Source of the DNA: Atriophallophorus winterbourni
Lineage: Eukaryota; Platyhelminthes; Trematoda; Plagiorchiida; Microphallidae
Direction of reading: 5' to 3'
NCBI GenBank assembly: GCA_013407085.1
Contig: JACCGJ010001596.1
Coordinates: forward strand, 1 to 64,000
DNA length: 64,000 nucleotides
Every line of letters starts with the position of its first letter. Positions within the stretch are counted from its first letter, which is position 1. This document shows positions 22,794 through 32,670 of this stretch, piece after piece. The translations under genes and the position numbers were made by a program. Under the pieces are notes generated by a model. That model did not search any database, was not told the DNA's origin, and worked only from the letters and a program-made list of their open reading frames with translations.

Positions 22794-24288
22794 TCAAAGG
22801 AAATTAGGCTCCTCCTCTGAGTCGGTCTCTGAGACCGGGGTTCTGGACATGGACCTGGTGCCGGAACTGGTCCGGCTGCCTCCAGTCAGGGGGGAGTAGG
22901 CCCCCGCCGTGAGATCCTGGGTGTCGACAAACTCGACATCCTTAAGGTTTGCCTCAGGGTCATCCTGGTCTTTAAGCTGCTGCTGACTCTGAGTGCTGGT
23001 ACCTTCGCCATTGGTGAACCCCTGGATGCGGATCTTCATCCTCTCGTAATTTTCATGAATGTAGACGAGTTCCTGGACCCTCTCGTTGTTCAGAAGGCTT
23101 CGGGTGGGCTCGGTCAAGAGTCCAGCTTCCGAGAAGACCCTCTCTGATGAGGCCGAGGTAGCCGGGATGGCGTAGACCATCCTAAAAGAAAATGAAACAG
23201 GTTTAGTATTTTGTATTAGGTTCCAGGGGGTCCATGGGTGCAAAAGTGAACTACTATTTCGAAGTATAGCAATACTTTATCAAAGTATAGCAATACTACA
23301 TCTAAGAATAGAAAATAATATATCGAAGTATAGCGAATAATATCGAAGTATGGCGGAGTTTAAGCGAAGTATAGCAAAGTAAAATTGAAATTATCTTTCA
23401 AGTAAGAAGGTAAGAACTTGTAATTGTAAATTTGTCATTTTAAATACCTGATGAAGTGGCGATTTTCCACATGACTGAACGAAAGGTTGGCACCGGCAAG
23501 GTAGGCCATGATCTCCAGGTTGGTCCACAGCCGGAGAGGACTCGTCAGGTTGTACTTCTTGGGAGCGCTGCTGCCGGACTGGGTGATCGGGGTCAGTGAG
23601 AGCCTTCTTGAAGAGGTTTCGGATGACTTCCCGATCTTGACTCGCCCAGAGCTGGACTGGGGCTGCTGCTGCTTCTTCTGGAATAGAAAAGAAAGAAAAA
23701 CAGTTGAGCTTTATTTCCAACAAACTATTGCAAAGTAATACGAAGTTAATGCACAGTATTTGGAAGTACTAAGCGATCTATAAAAAAGTATATGGTGAGT
23801 TATTGCGAAGCATAGCAAAGTTTAAACGAAGTATAGCGTAGGTTGCGTCAAACTGAGTCTAACTCACCTTTTTAGTCTCGAACATGGCCTTCTGTTTCTG
23901 AAACTGCTTAGAAACGTCCGGATGCTTCGACATTATGTGGCCGACCATGCCTTGGGGTTCCCTGAGGCCGGGCGATGGACTGGCCACAATCCTTGACTTG
24001 GCAAATAGCTCGAGCTTCTATTTCCTTCGCACGTTTCTTCACAGCCTCCTCCTTGAAGAAGTTCCAGATCGGTGATCTGTTAGGCTTGTGACTGTAGGTG
24101 GTGTGATGAAAGTCGTCATCGTCATCATCATCTGTCGGCGGCGGAGACCTCTTTCTGGAGGACTTGGGGGTCCACCGGTCTTTGGAAGGCAGCTCGACCT
24201 TGAGGGTCGGGCTCCTCTTGGACCCCTTGGTCGAGGACGAGTCTTTGTCCTTGTCTGACTTGTGGTGCGTCCTCGGGGGGGGGCTCAT
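22794..24288 (-). pseudogene. hAT transposase without catalytic core
   Basis: Three minus-strand exons. 24288-23868: Met start, basic/acidic low-complexity region with a run of Asp, then a BED-type zinc finger (IWNFFKEE, ICQVKDCGQSI, and in another frame GMVGHIMSKHPDV); a one-base frameshift near 23960-23980 separates the Cys and His halves. 23677-23449: acceptor ttctattccag, conserved hAT block YLAGANLSFSHVENRHFIR, donor after CATCAG. 23181-22794: acceptor ttttcttttag, then AIPATSASSERVFSEAG and RSLLNNERVQELVYIHENY, the hAT C-terminal dimerisation region, and an acidic Ser-rich tail. A normal hAT transposase has several hundred residues with the DDE residues between the last two exons; here none are present. 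Confidence 0.75.
23240..23390. repeat. CGAAGTATAGC repeat cluster in transposon intron
   Basis: The word cgaagtatagc or close variants (tcaaagtatagcaatac, cgaagtatggcgg, gcgaagtatagcaaag) occurs about six times in 150 bases. A second cluster lies at 23740-23850 and the first is repeated exactly in transposon copy 2 (26215-26345). The half-word gcgaag is also dense at the transposon end (29395-29612). Confidence 0.75.
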
Positions 24289-24784
24289 GATGAGACTATG
24301 ATTTGACTATTAAATTTTCACCCTTTTTATGGTCCTCCGACCACGAACGCAAAAGAAAGAAAAAACGCCCAGGCAAGTCGGCAAACACCCAAACAGATCA
24401 AAACACCACGCCCTTCGCATCCGTACACACCTACGCGAATACATTAAAAATATTAAATTACAAAAAAGTACAACCCTTTGTCTACTGACGGTAAATCTAG
24501 TTACCACCTCAAATGTTAGCTTATAGCAATTTAACAAGCAGTCGGTTGCACAGTAGCTTACGTCGGTACCTTCAGTCACCATCGGAGTGCACTTGTCTGG
24601 CGGTGTCTGTCATCTGATTCTCGCAAGACTTTTTTTAGAGCCAGTCGAGTGTCAACAAGTGTAAACATCAAAAACTTACTTACTTAATAAAGTATTACAT
24701 ATTGTAGCAAGCTTTACTACTGATCACGTTTACACTAATACAACAGTGCCATCTACGGTGGCTTGTCATCTATACAGTCGTAAA

Positions 24785-25157
24785 ATGTTCGTATTCTAAA
24801 AGATCTACTTTATGGAGATTTGAGATCAGAAAGTGGATCATTTTGCAGTACAGATCCGTTCGCAAAAAAGATTTGACGTATAAAGACATTGGGCTTACGA
24901 GTTGGAAAAAACTTATTCTTGACCGCTAACTTTAAAGTTACTGTGTAAAGCGTCGTCTGCAAGCCGGGGTAGAGCACTCGCAGATCACAACGTCAGCGTG
25001 CAACTGACATCCTTTTTTGAGTACTGCCGATCCATGTATTCGCTGCGGTAGAGATCCCCTGAATCGGACTTTTTAGGCATTCGAAAATCTTTCGAGCAAA
25101 GCAACTTCATGTGTATATGATGTACATCCATTGTCGACTGAAGGAGGCCAACAACAA
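24785..25157 (+). mobile_element. RTE 3' fragment B
   Basis: Starts at words matching ccgaaagatctactctacgg of element G and ends in gaaggaggccaacaacaacg. It contains gtgtaaagcgtcgtctgcaa and the zinc-knuckle region in decayed form. Corresponds to the fragment at 5455-6408 downstream of Asteroid-like gene 1. Confidence 0.75.
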
Positions 25158-25745
25158 CGAAATCTGCTAGTATATGCTGATGTTTAATAGTTATCACATA
25201 ATAGGCGTACTCACCGATCGCGAAACATTTATTTATATCCGCGAAGCATTGATTCTTATGTGATAAAACGATTCTTTGCAGAAGCAAATAAAGTAAATAA
25301 CGCTTATAAAGTGAGCGTGAATGACTAAAAATGATGGCGATCGTCGCAATCACCCGCGCATATGTATTAATCTGTTGCACACATTTCCAACACTGACGCC
25401 ACAACATACTCTTTTATAATTTTATGGCCGTAATATTAATTTTGTTCAATATTCTACAGTATTTTGAAAAATATTTACGTCTCACTGTATCAGATCTCAC
25501 AGTCTTCACACAGTCGGTCACGCGTTAGCAACAGGTTTTACATTTTATGTTCGGTGTATGACGGAAACCGAATCCTTGGTCCCTCTGTCCCTGAACTTTT
25601 AACAGTTCACTTGTTTACTAAAGCCGAGAACGACCTTGTCCACATTTACATGACCGATCTTAAATTAAGATGAAAGAACTTTTATTTGACAAGGGAGGAG
25701 TTTTTCATGAGCTTTGGAATTGGAAAAATACAAAACCTTGTTCTC

Positions 25746-26133
25746 TCAAAGGAAATTAGGCTCCTCCTCTGAGTCGGTCTCTGAGACCGAGGTTCTGGAC
25801 CTGGACCTGGTGCCGGAACTGGTCCGGCTGCCTCCAGTCAGGGGGGAGTAGGCCCCCGCCGTGAGATCCTGGGTGTCGACAAACTCGACATCCTTATGGT
25901 TTGCCTCAGGGTCATCCTGGTCTTTAAGCTGCTGCTGACTCTGAGTGCTGGTACCTTCGCCATTGGTGAACCCCTGGATGCGGATCTTCATCCTCTCGTA
26001 ATTTTCATGAATGTAGACGAGTTCCTGGACCCTCTCGTTGTTCAGAAGGCTTCGGGTGGGCTCGGTCAAGAGTCCAGCTTCCGAGAAGACCCTCTCTGAT
26101 GAGGCCGAGGTAGCCGGGATGGCGTAGACCATC
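25746..26133 (-). pseudogene. hAT transposase C-terminal exon, copy 2
   Basis: Paralogue of the exon at 22794-23181 with the same acceptor and the same dimerisation motif SSERVFSEAG. Only a few substitutions separate the copies (for example an N-to-H change and S/M changes near the tail). The preceding exon, starting near 26396 and rising, is cut at 26594 by the LINE and its remainder lies after 28761, so no complete transposase can be made. Confidence 0.75.
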
Positions 26134-26594
26134 CTAAAAGAAAATGAAACAGGTTTAGTATTTTGTATTAGGTTCCAGGGGGTCCATGGGTGCAAAAGTG
26201 AACTACTATTTCGAAGTATAGCAATACTTTATCAAAGTATAGCAATACTACATCTAAGAATAGAAAATAATATATCGAAGTATAGCGAATAATATCGAAG
26301 TATGGCGGAGTTTAAGCGAAGTATAGCAAAGTAAAATTGAAATTATCTTTCAAGTAAGAAGGTAAGAACTTGTAATTGTAAATTTGTCATTTTAAATACC
26401 TGATGAAGTGGCGATTTTCCACATGACTGAACGAAAGGTTGGCACCGGCAAGGTAGGCCATGATCTCCAGGTTGGTCCACAGCCGGAGAGGACTCGTCAG
26501 GTTGTACTTCTTGGGAGCGCTGCCGCCGGACTGGGTGATCGGGGTCAGTGAGAGCCTTCTTGAAGAGGTTTCGGATGACTTCCCGATCTTGACT

Positions 26595-28760
26595 GAACAC
26601 CGAAAAACCAAAACTGATGCCTCTTGGCAGCAATTTGCTAAAATTCGTAACAAAGTGAATGCTCTCGTCAAAGAGGACAAGCAATATAACCATCGCTCTC
26701 TGTCTTTGAAAATGGAAAAAAACCCTAAACTTCTCTATCGGATTGTCAATGCTCGGTCCAGTGTGGAACCAGGGGTGTTTCCTGTAATTTCTGAGAATGG
26801 ATTAACAGTCACAGCAAAGGAAACGGGTGATACTCTAGCTCAATTTTATGGGAATGTGTTTAGCCCGATAACGGTTAGGGCGAATGAGAATTTACTGACA
26901 TCGATTGTATCTCAACAACTGAATGATATTGAGATTAATCCAGCGATTATACGAAGATACTTGTGTCGACTGAACCCTAGGAAATCTCCTGGAGCCGATG
27001 GAATAACACCAGCACTACTAAAATCCTGTGACCAGCAGCTGTGTGAACCACTATGCCAATTGTTCCAACATTCCCTAACCGAAGGAGTGGTCCCAACAGA
27101 GTGGAAGACAGGAGTAATTTCACCAATTTATAATGGTGGTAGCCGTTCAGATCCCGCGAACTACCGTCCTGTCACCCTACTCCCCGTGATATCCAAAGTG
27201 ATGGAGCGCATAGTGACGGAAAATATAGTTCATCACTTGGAATTACAAAATATACTATCTGTCGCCCAGCATGGGTTTCGAAAAAGCTCGCTCATGTTTG
27301 ACAAACTTGCTGACGGTATTAAACGATTGGACCCAAGCGGTTGACGCAGAAGACAGTGTGCACGCGTGCTATCTGGATATGTCGAAAGCTTTCGACAGAG
27401 TTGATCACTTCCTGTTGCTACAAAAGCTGAAACAGATTGGTATTGACGGGCAGCTACTCGTATGGTTCGAAAGCTACCTCAATGGGCGCAAGGCAACCGT
27501 TCGAGTTAACGGGGTACAATCACGAGCCATTAATACCTCCAGTGGTGTACCGCAAGGTTCCGTTCTCGGTCCAGTGCTTTTCTTAGTTTAAATCAATGAT
27601 TTACCTGAGACGCTCTCATGCAAGGTAGTTCTTTTTGCGGATGATGTTAAACTTTGGATGCGAATAAAATCAACTGCAGACTGCGTAAAACTGCAAAAAG
27701 ATTTTCAAGATTCAAGATTCAAGAATTTATGGTCACAAAAAGCACATAGCTTCACAATTACCATATCATAGTAAATATACATTCAGGAAATAGGTATAAA
27801 ATAAACATGTAATGTCAAGTATAGTCAAGTTGTATAGTTACCATGAATCAATACGCAGGTGTCGTCAAATCGTTATGCACTACAAGAATGGTCAGTTAGA
27901 AATAAACTGCCGTTCAATTTTCAAAAATGCAAGTTACTGCAAATTGGTAAGCCCTTTCAGTACGATTATCACTTTGGGCAAACGATTTTGAGCTGGACCG
28001 AATCGGAGAAGGATCTTGGAGTCTGGATATGTGGCAGCCTAAAGAACAGCGTGCATTGTGAGGTCATTTACAAGCGTGCTTCAAAGCTTCTAGGTATGCT
28101 TCGACGGATCTTCAGAACTTTTACGCCTGTAACGTTGTCAAGGATCATCAAGACCTTCTTAATTCCCACAATGGATCATGCATCGCAAGCATGGACTCCG
28201 TGGATGAAAAAGGATATATTCTTGCTTGACAGGATATATCATCGTGCAACTAAACTCGTGCGTGGTTTTCGAGACCGTGCATACGAGGAAAGGTTGAAAA
28301 AGCTAAAGCTCCCCACTCCCCTTCAACGTACCACTTCGAAGTGACGTTTTCCTTACTTACAAAATATTGCATATTCCAGATCATCCACTCAAACATTTAT
28401 TCAAATACCGTGAATCGGGAATTACACGTAGCCACTCAGCGGCACTACAAATTCCCCATTCCCGTACCAATTGTCGCCGATATTTCTATTCGGTACGTGT
28501 CTGTTCCCTGTGGAATGCCTTTCCCGAAGCAATTATCACCTCTCCCTGTATCCAAACATTCACTCGAACCTTGCACACTTATTTGTTACACAACGAATTG
28601 ACGATGCCTGTGTATTGACTCAGGGTAAGCATATTACTTGACTCCAGTGAAATCGCTAAGTGTTTTTTATACCTCATATTGAACGCATATTTACTATGAT
28701 ATGGTGATTGTGAAGCTTTGTGCTTTCTGTAACCATAAATTCTTGAATCTTGAATCTTGA
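26595..28760 (+). pseudogene. 5'-truncated CR1-like LINE inserted in the hAT element
   Basis: Begins after the endonuclease with EHRKTKTDASWQQFAKIRNK, then RT blocks: NPRKSPGADGITPALLKSC, EWKTGVISPIYNGGSRSDPA and NYRPVTLLPVISKVMERIV. A frameshift near 27285 moves to DMSKAFDRVDHFLLLQKLKQ and GVPQGSVLGPVLFL, then an in-frame TAA at 27589. FADDVKLW follows and after an antisense insert (27706-27850) the C-terminal part RYALQEWSVRNKLPFNFQK and IFLLDRIYHRATKLVRGF. The end is a run of TTGAATC/CTTGAAT units. The word atcttgact flanks both sides (26586-26594 and 28761-28769) and is single in the empty hAT copy 1. Inactive. Confidence 0.9.
27706..27850 (-). mobile_element. Antisense LINE 3' end nested in the LINE
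   Basis: The reverse complement of this stretch reads catatttactatgatatgg-like sequence, then gtgaagc, accataaattcttgaatctt, which is the 3' untranslated end of the same LINE at 28685-28760. It separates LQKDF from RYALQEW in the host element. It is a separate, very short 5'-truncated insertion in opposite orientation. Confidence 0.8.
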
Positions 28761-29394
28761 ATCTTGACTCGCCCAGAGCTGGACTGGGGCTGCTGCTGCT
28801 TCTTCTGGGAAAGAAAAGAAAGAAAAACAGTTGAGCTTCATTTCCACCGGGTCCACCGGTCTTTGGAAGGCAGCTCGTCCTTGATGGTCGGGCTCCTCTT
28901 GGACCCCTTGGTCGAGGCCGAGTCCTTGTCCTTGTCTGACTTGTGGTGCGTCCTCGGGGGGCTCATGATAAGACTATGATTAGACTAATAAATTTTCATC
29001 CTATTTATGGTCCTCCGACCACGAACGCAAAAGAAAAAAACGCCCAGGCAAGGCGGCAAACACCCAAGCAGATCAAAACACCACGCCCTTCGCATCCGGC
29101 CACACACCTACGCGGATACATTTAAAATATTAAAGTACAAAAAAGTACAACCCTTTGTCTACTTACGGTAAATCTAGTTACCACCTCAAATGTTAGCTTA
29201 TAGCAATTTAACAAGCAGTCGGTTGCTCAGTAGCTTACGTCGGTACCTTCAGTCACCATCGGAGTGCACTTGTCTGGCGGTGTCTGTCATCTGATCCTCG
29301 CAAGACTCTTTTTAGAGCCAGTCGAGTGTCAACAAGTGTCAACATCAAAAACAATTCCCGTAAACAAAGTGTTAAAATAATAAAGTACAAAAAT

Positions 29395-29612
29395 GAACAC
29401 TCTTCGCGTTTAGCGAAGACTTCACTAATATTCGTTTAGGGTGAAGTTTGAACTTGCACTTCGTTTTAAGCGAAGCGAAGTATATCGAATTTTTAGCGAA
29501 GTTTATCTTTGTCCTTCGCCATGGCGAAAGCGAAGCGAATATTCAACAATATTCGCTTCGCTTCGCAACTTCGCTTCGCTTTAAATCCTAAAGCGAAGTA
29601 TTCGTTATTGTA
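29395..29612. repeat. GCGAAG-rich subterminal region of the hAT element
   Basis: Dense direct and inverted copies of gcgaag/cttcgc, including agcgaagcgaagtatatcga, gcgaaagcgaagcgaatatt and attcgcttcgcttcgcaact. The middle part forms a near-perfect inverted repeat around acaatattcg. Subterminal motif arrays of this kind are common transposase binding sites in hAT elements. Confidence 0.7.
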
Positions 29613-29758
29613 CGATCCTAATGACGCGATCGGCAAATAAGCCGTTATATGAGGCTTTCCCGAGACAAAATCGACAAACTAAGGCATGTCTCAGACAGCT
29701 CTCTGGTCTGGCGAGCGAAGTGCTAATTCATCATATTCCTAACACTAACTGTCCTAAT

Positions 29759-30022
29759 TTAAGGATGGCGAATCTTTGTTAAAATCGAATTGTCTCCCAA
29801 ACAAATGGAATGCAATGTACTTACATGAGCGACCAATACCGAAAGGGCTAACAACAACATCACAGTCACCAATAATTTATAATTGTTACGAAACTCGTGT
29901 TGTAGGTATGTATTTGGAAAGTCGATCCCCAAAGAATTACCGACATTCAATTTGAAAGGAAATATAATATTTTTGTAGCGCGTACTGATTCGTTTGAGGC
30001 GCAATATCGAACAACAGCGCAT
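29759..30022 (-). CDS. Putative small secreted protein, duplicate 2
   Basis: Paralogue of the frame at 7017-7337, open over 87 residues without indels that shift the frame. The shared core is RNNYKLLVTVMLLLALSVLV, a signal-peptide-like hydrophobic segment, then LHSICLG. Differences from copy 1 in the hydrophobic part are conservative (L/V, F/L), but the tail varies (GCKLHP versus VSTLHS, losing a Cys). No family is recognised and no transcription evidence is visible. Confidence 0.35.
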   Translation of the reverse strand: MRCCSILRLKRISTRYKNIIFPFKLNVGNSLGIDFPNTYLQHEFRNNYKLLVTVMLLLALSVLVAHVSTLHSICLGDNSILTKIRHP

Positions 30023-30196
30023 ACTCGCGAAGACCCGTTGGTTTCCTGACTACAACTAAATGAGATACCACACAATATTTGAAGCCGCTTTTCCACGTTG
30101 AAATAGTTCAGTCGACCAACGTAAGGTAATCCGTGTCAATTGAAACCAATCCGACGTAATGTTTAGATAAAATTACCAGGCGATTTTAAGAGCGCA

Positions 30197-31128
30197 TATA
30201 TAAGATACTTACTTACCTAATCCCTTGAGTTCCTGGAGGAACATAGGGCCTCGGCATCTTGTCTCAAGTTTGGTCTGTCCATAGCAGCCAGTTTGATGTC
30301 GTTCCAGTTAAGTCTACACTTCCGGATTTCCTCTTCACACGAGCGATTCCAAGATAACCTTGAGCGCCCGACCCGTCTCTTTCCGATTGAGTTACATATC
30401 AGAGCATGACGCATGATGTAATCATAAGGTTTCCGCAAGGTGTGCCTAACCCATCCCCACTTTCTTTTACTGATCCGCTGGACGATCGGGTCCTCAGAAG
30501 CAATCTGCCACAGGTCTGGATTCCTTATCTTTTCTGGCCATTTTTATCCAATAAGTCGACGAAGGCAATCATTGTGGAATGATTGCAAGCGGCCAGAAGA
30601 CTTTGCTGTCACTCGCAAGGTTTCCGATCAATAGAGTAGCACGGATTTGACGTTGCTTCTGAATATACGGAGTTTCGTGCGTTTTGATAGAACCTTCGAC
30701 TCCCAAATGGGTTTCAAAGCTATGAACGCGTATCTTGCTTTGCCGATTCTGGCGACTATGTCTTCGTCCGTGCAACCACTTATTGAAACAATGCTGCCGA
30801 GGTAGACGAATTGCGTGACGTCTTTGACTGCTTTACCATTGATGGTGATTGATGGGTGCTCATCAGTTAACACACGGATGACTTCTGTTTTTTCGGTATT
30901 CACGCGTAGTCCTGCATATGAAGCAAAGTGTGCTAGTCTATCGGTCTTTCTCTGAAGACGTTGGGGGTCACGTGATATCAAGCAGACATCATCAGCGTAT
31001 TCCAGATCCTCCAAATGCTCGGATTCCTTCCAATCGATACCATTACTCTCACCTTTTACCGTCTGCTTCATTATCCAGTCTATTACCAACAGTAAAATCA
31101 TTGGGGACAACAGGCATTATTCGCAGAC
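30197..31128 (-). pseudogene. SR2-like RTE fragment (RT end and C-terminus)
   Basis: Minus strand from 31110: SPMILLLVIDWIMKQTV, then LEDLEYADDVCLISRDPQR (the YADD catalytic box), VNTEKTEVIRVL, VYLGSIVSISGCTDEDIVAR and, after a frame break near 30625, FHNDCLRRLIG and KRRVGRSRLSWNRSCEEEIR. This is the RTE subtype typified by schistosome SR2, different from the (CAA)-tailed RTE family. Its 3' end at 30197-30215 reads taggtaagtaagtatc on the minus strand, a short TAAG-type tail. It is 5' truncated and absent from duplication copy 1. Confidence 0.8.
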
Positions 31129-32645
31129 GCCATTCTCAAATGCAAATGGATCGGCCAGTCTTCGGTTGTGAATTACCTGACAGGAGGCTTATATATTTGT
31201 ACACTTCTACCATGTTTCTTTTACTGAATAATTTGAGTTTATTAGTTTTCAAGTTTATTTACTGTTACGTTTATTTAACCGTTTCCGCGCTTTGTGAAGT
31301 TGTGATACCTTGTGATCATTGTAACTGCTCAACAAACCTTTTGTTTAATTCATTACGAAACAGAATGATTGTCTTGTCATTAACTTGGTAGGATTTGAGG
31401 TTTGATAGACACACTGGTGTTTTACTAAAGAGAAACATTTTTGACGATGAATTCAATTTTCTCCGGACTGATTTCACGGTTACAGTGAGAGTGATGCATT
31501 GAGAATATCTACATTTAGTAGACTAAAAACCATTCGCTCTCATTCTCTATTCTGAACTTCGTTGTGGCAATGAAATCTTCGGTGTGGTACTTTCAATTAC
31601 TTTGAGTTTCAGTTAGCCGAAACATGCTGCAATTAGCACAATTCTAGATTAATTCATAATGGCAGAAAATGCTGTGCAGATGAGGGAAGCAGTCTATCTC
31701 ATGCCATTTCAAAAAGTTGATTTTTTCCGAAATCACGAATAGCCTGCTCTTTAATAAGGAGGAATATGGACCGTTGCCAAACTAGTTTATTCTGCTCTAG
31801 TAGATGAATCTTGAACTTCTAATACATTGGTGGTCAACAATGCGAAACCCTACTGCTCATCCACGCTTATTTGGATCATATTTTCCTTGATTTATGTGTG
31901 CTACGAAGAAGCATGCGAATATCGAATTGTCATTGATAGCTGTTTTGAAAAATGGAAGATGAGTGACAAATTCATATCACACCGAAGCATTAACTAGCAC
32001 TCTATTTTTACATTGCAATGGCTTCACACCAGAACCATATGCACAGCATCCCCAAGATTACAAATGATAAATTTTCGTCCTTGCCGTCTGAAAATGTTTA
32101 CGGGCTGTTTAAATGAACTAGGGGGAACATGTTTATGTCATAGTTATGCCGATGATTTCAGTCTGCCATTTTATCCCTTAATGTATCAAGCCGTCAGTCC
32201 GTGGTACGGATCAGTTCACATATGTACCGTGCAGTCTTCACATCTACATTATACAATGATACATTTATGTGTGAATTCCCGTTCTGAATCTGTCTTCAAC
32301 GTTTTGCAACAGTGTCGAGACGGTAAGCTCACTAGCAATGAGTGCCAATCACGCACCCCAAAACGTTGCGCAGGACATAAGTCTCCCACAGAACACAATC
32401 ACAGAAACGGTTTAATGATTTAGATTATTTATCGAAATGTTTCGAAGATATTCGGTTGACTATACCGAGCATACCAAAATATAATCATTCCGGTTGATGA
32501 ATTGTATCTCTACGCCGCTCTGCGTTCTATCAATAGCCGTTAAAATGTTTCTTCATAATCACGTTGTCGATCGATTTGTCGATCATTCTCAACTTGCGAA
32601 CTTACTTGAAACAGTGGTCCACATCTTCCAAAAAATGAAAAAGAT
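31129..32645. other. Right part of segmental duplication copy 2
   Basis: No gene recognised. It aligns with 7620-7800 and 8760-9740, e.g. tttattagttttcaagttta and the gtcaacaatgcgaaaccc block near 31833. The plus-strand open frame at 32013-32423 lies in DNA whose copy 1 equivalent has no open frame, so it is not called. Confidence 0.5.
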
Positions 32646-32650
32646 AAGTG

Positions 32651-32670
32651 AAGAAGAAGAAGAAGAAGAA
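32651..32670. repeat. (AAG)n tract, the (TTC)n tail of a LINE
   Basis: Six to seven AAG units. On the minus strand they follow the 3' end of the LINE at 32671-35990 as (CTT)n, so they are the element's own microsatellite tail. Confidence 0.75.

Larger units (their letters stand above)
22636..24690 (-). mobile_element. hAT-type transposon, internally deleted, copy 1
   Basis: About 2 kb, GC-richer than its surroundings, nearly identical over long stretches to 25670-26594 and 28770-29370. It encodes an hAT transposase with N-terminal BED finger and C-terminal dimerisation region but without the catalytic core. The left end has tagcgaataatcttcgctc, which resembles the inverted right end of copy 2 (agcgaagtattcgtta), suggesting terminal inverted repeats; the right terminus is missing here. 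It sits inside the RTE scar downstream of Asteroid-like gene 2, in a place without transposon in duplication copy 1, so it inserted after the duplication. Confidence 0.75.
25664..29621 (-). mobile_element. hAT-type transposon, internally deleted, copy 2, with nested LINE
   Basis: Same family as copy 1. 25670-26594 is nearly identical to 22727-23640, then a LINE (26595-28760) intervenes, then 28761-29370 resumes the hAT sequence, itself lacking about 450 bases that copy 1 has at 23718-24168. The right end, 29395-29612, carries the gcgaag-rich subterminal block missing from copy 1. An 8-bp word gatcttaa at 25656-25663 recurs as gatcctaa at 29614-29621 and may be the target duplication (hAT elements make 8 bp), although the left terminal ~80 bases seem deleted. 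Confidence 0.75.
25158..29740 (+). repeat. Module M, copy 5, split by a hAT element
   Basis: Left part 25158-25663 and right part 29622-29740 together align with the uninterrupted copy 2 at 6410-7010. The split falls within tgaccgatcttaa / gacgcgatcggcaaataa, which is continuous in copy 2 as tgaccgatcttaacgacgtg. The empty site therefore survives in the paralogous locus. Confidence 0.75.

Noticed and set aside
23240..23390. CRISPR-like array
   Set aside because: The repeated words are short, unevenly spaced and variable, inside a eukaryotic transposon; no spacers of constant length.
23508..23738. Plus-strand frame opposite the hAT exon
   Set aside because: Shadow of the transposase exon; the minus strand has the splice sites and domain motifs.
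30918..31391. Plus-strand 157-codon frame
   Set aside because: Lies mostly opposite the SR2-like RT with its YADD motif on the minus strand, then runs into duplicated non-coding DNA.
32013..32423. Plus-strand 136-codon frame
   Set aside because: The duplicated partner near 9170-9560 has no open frame, so no selection is visible.
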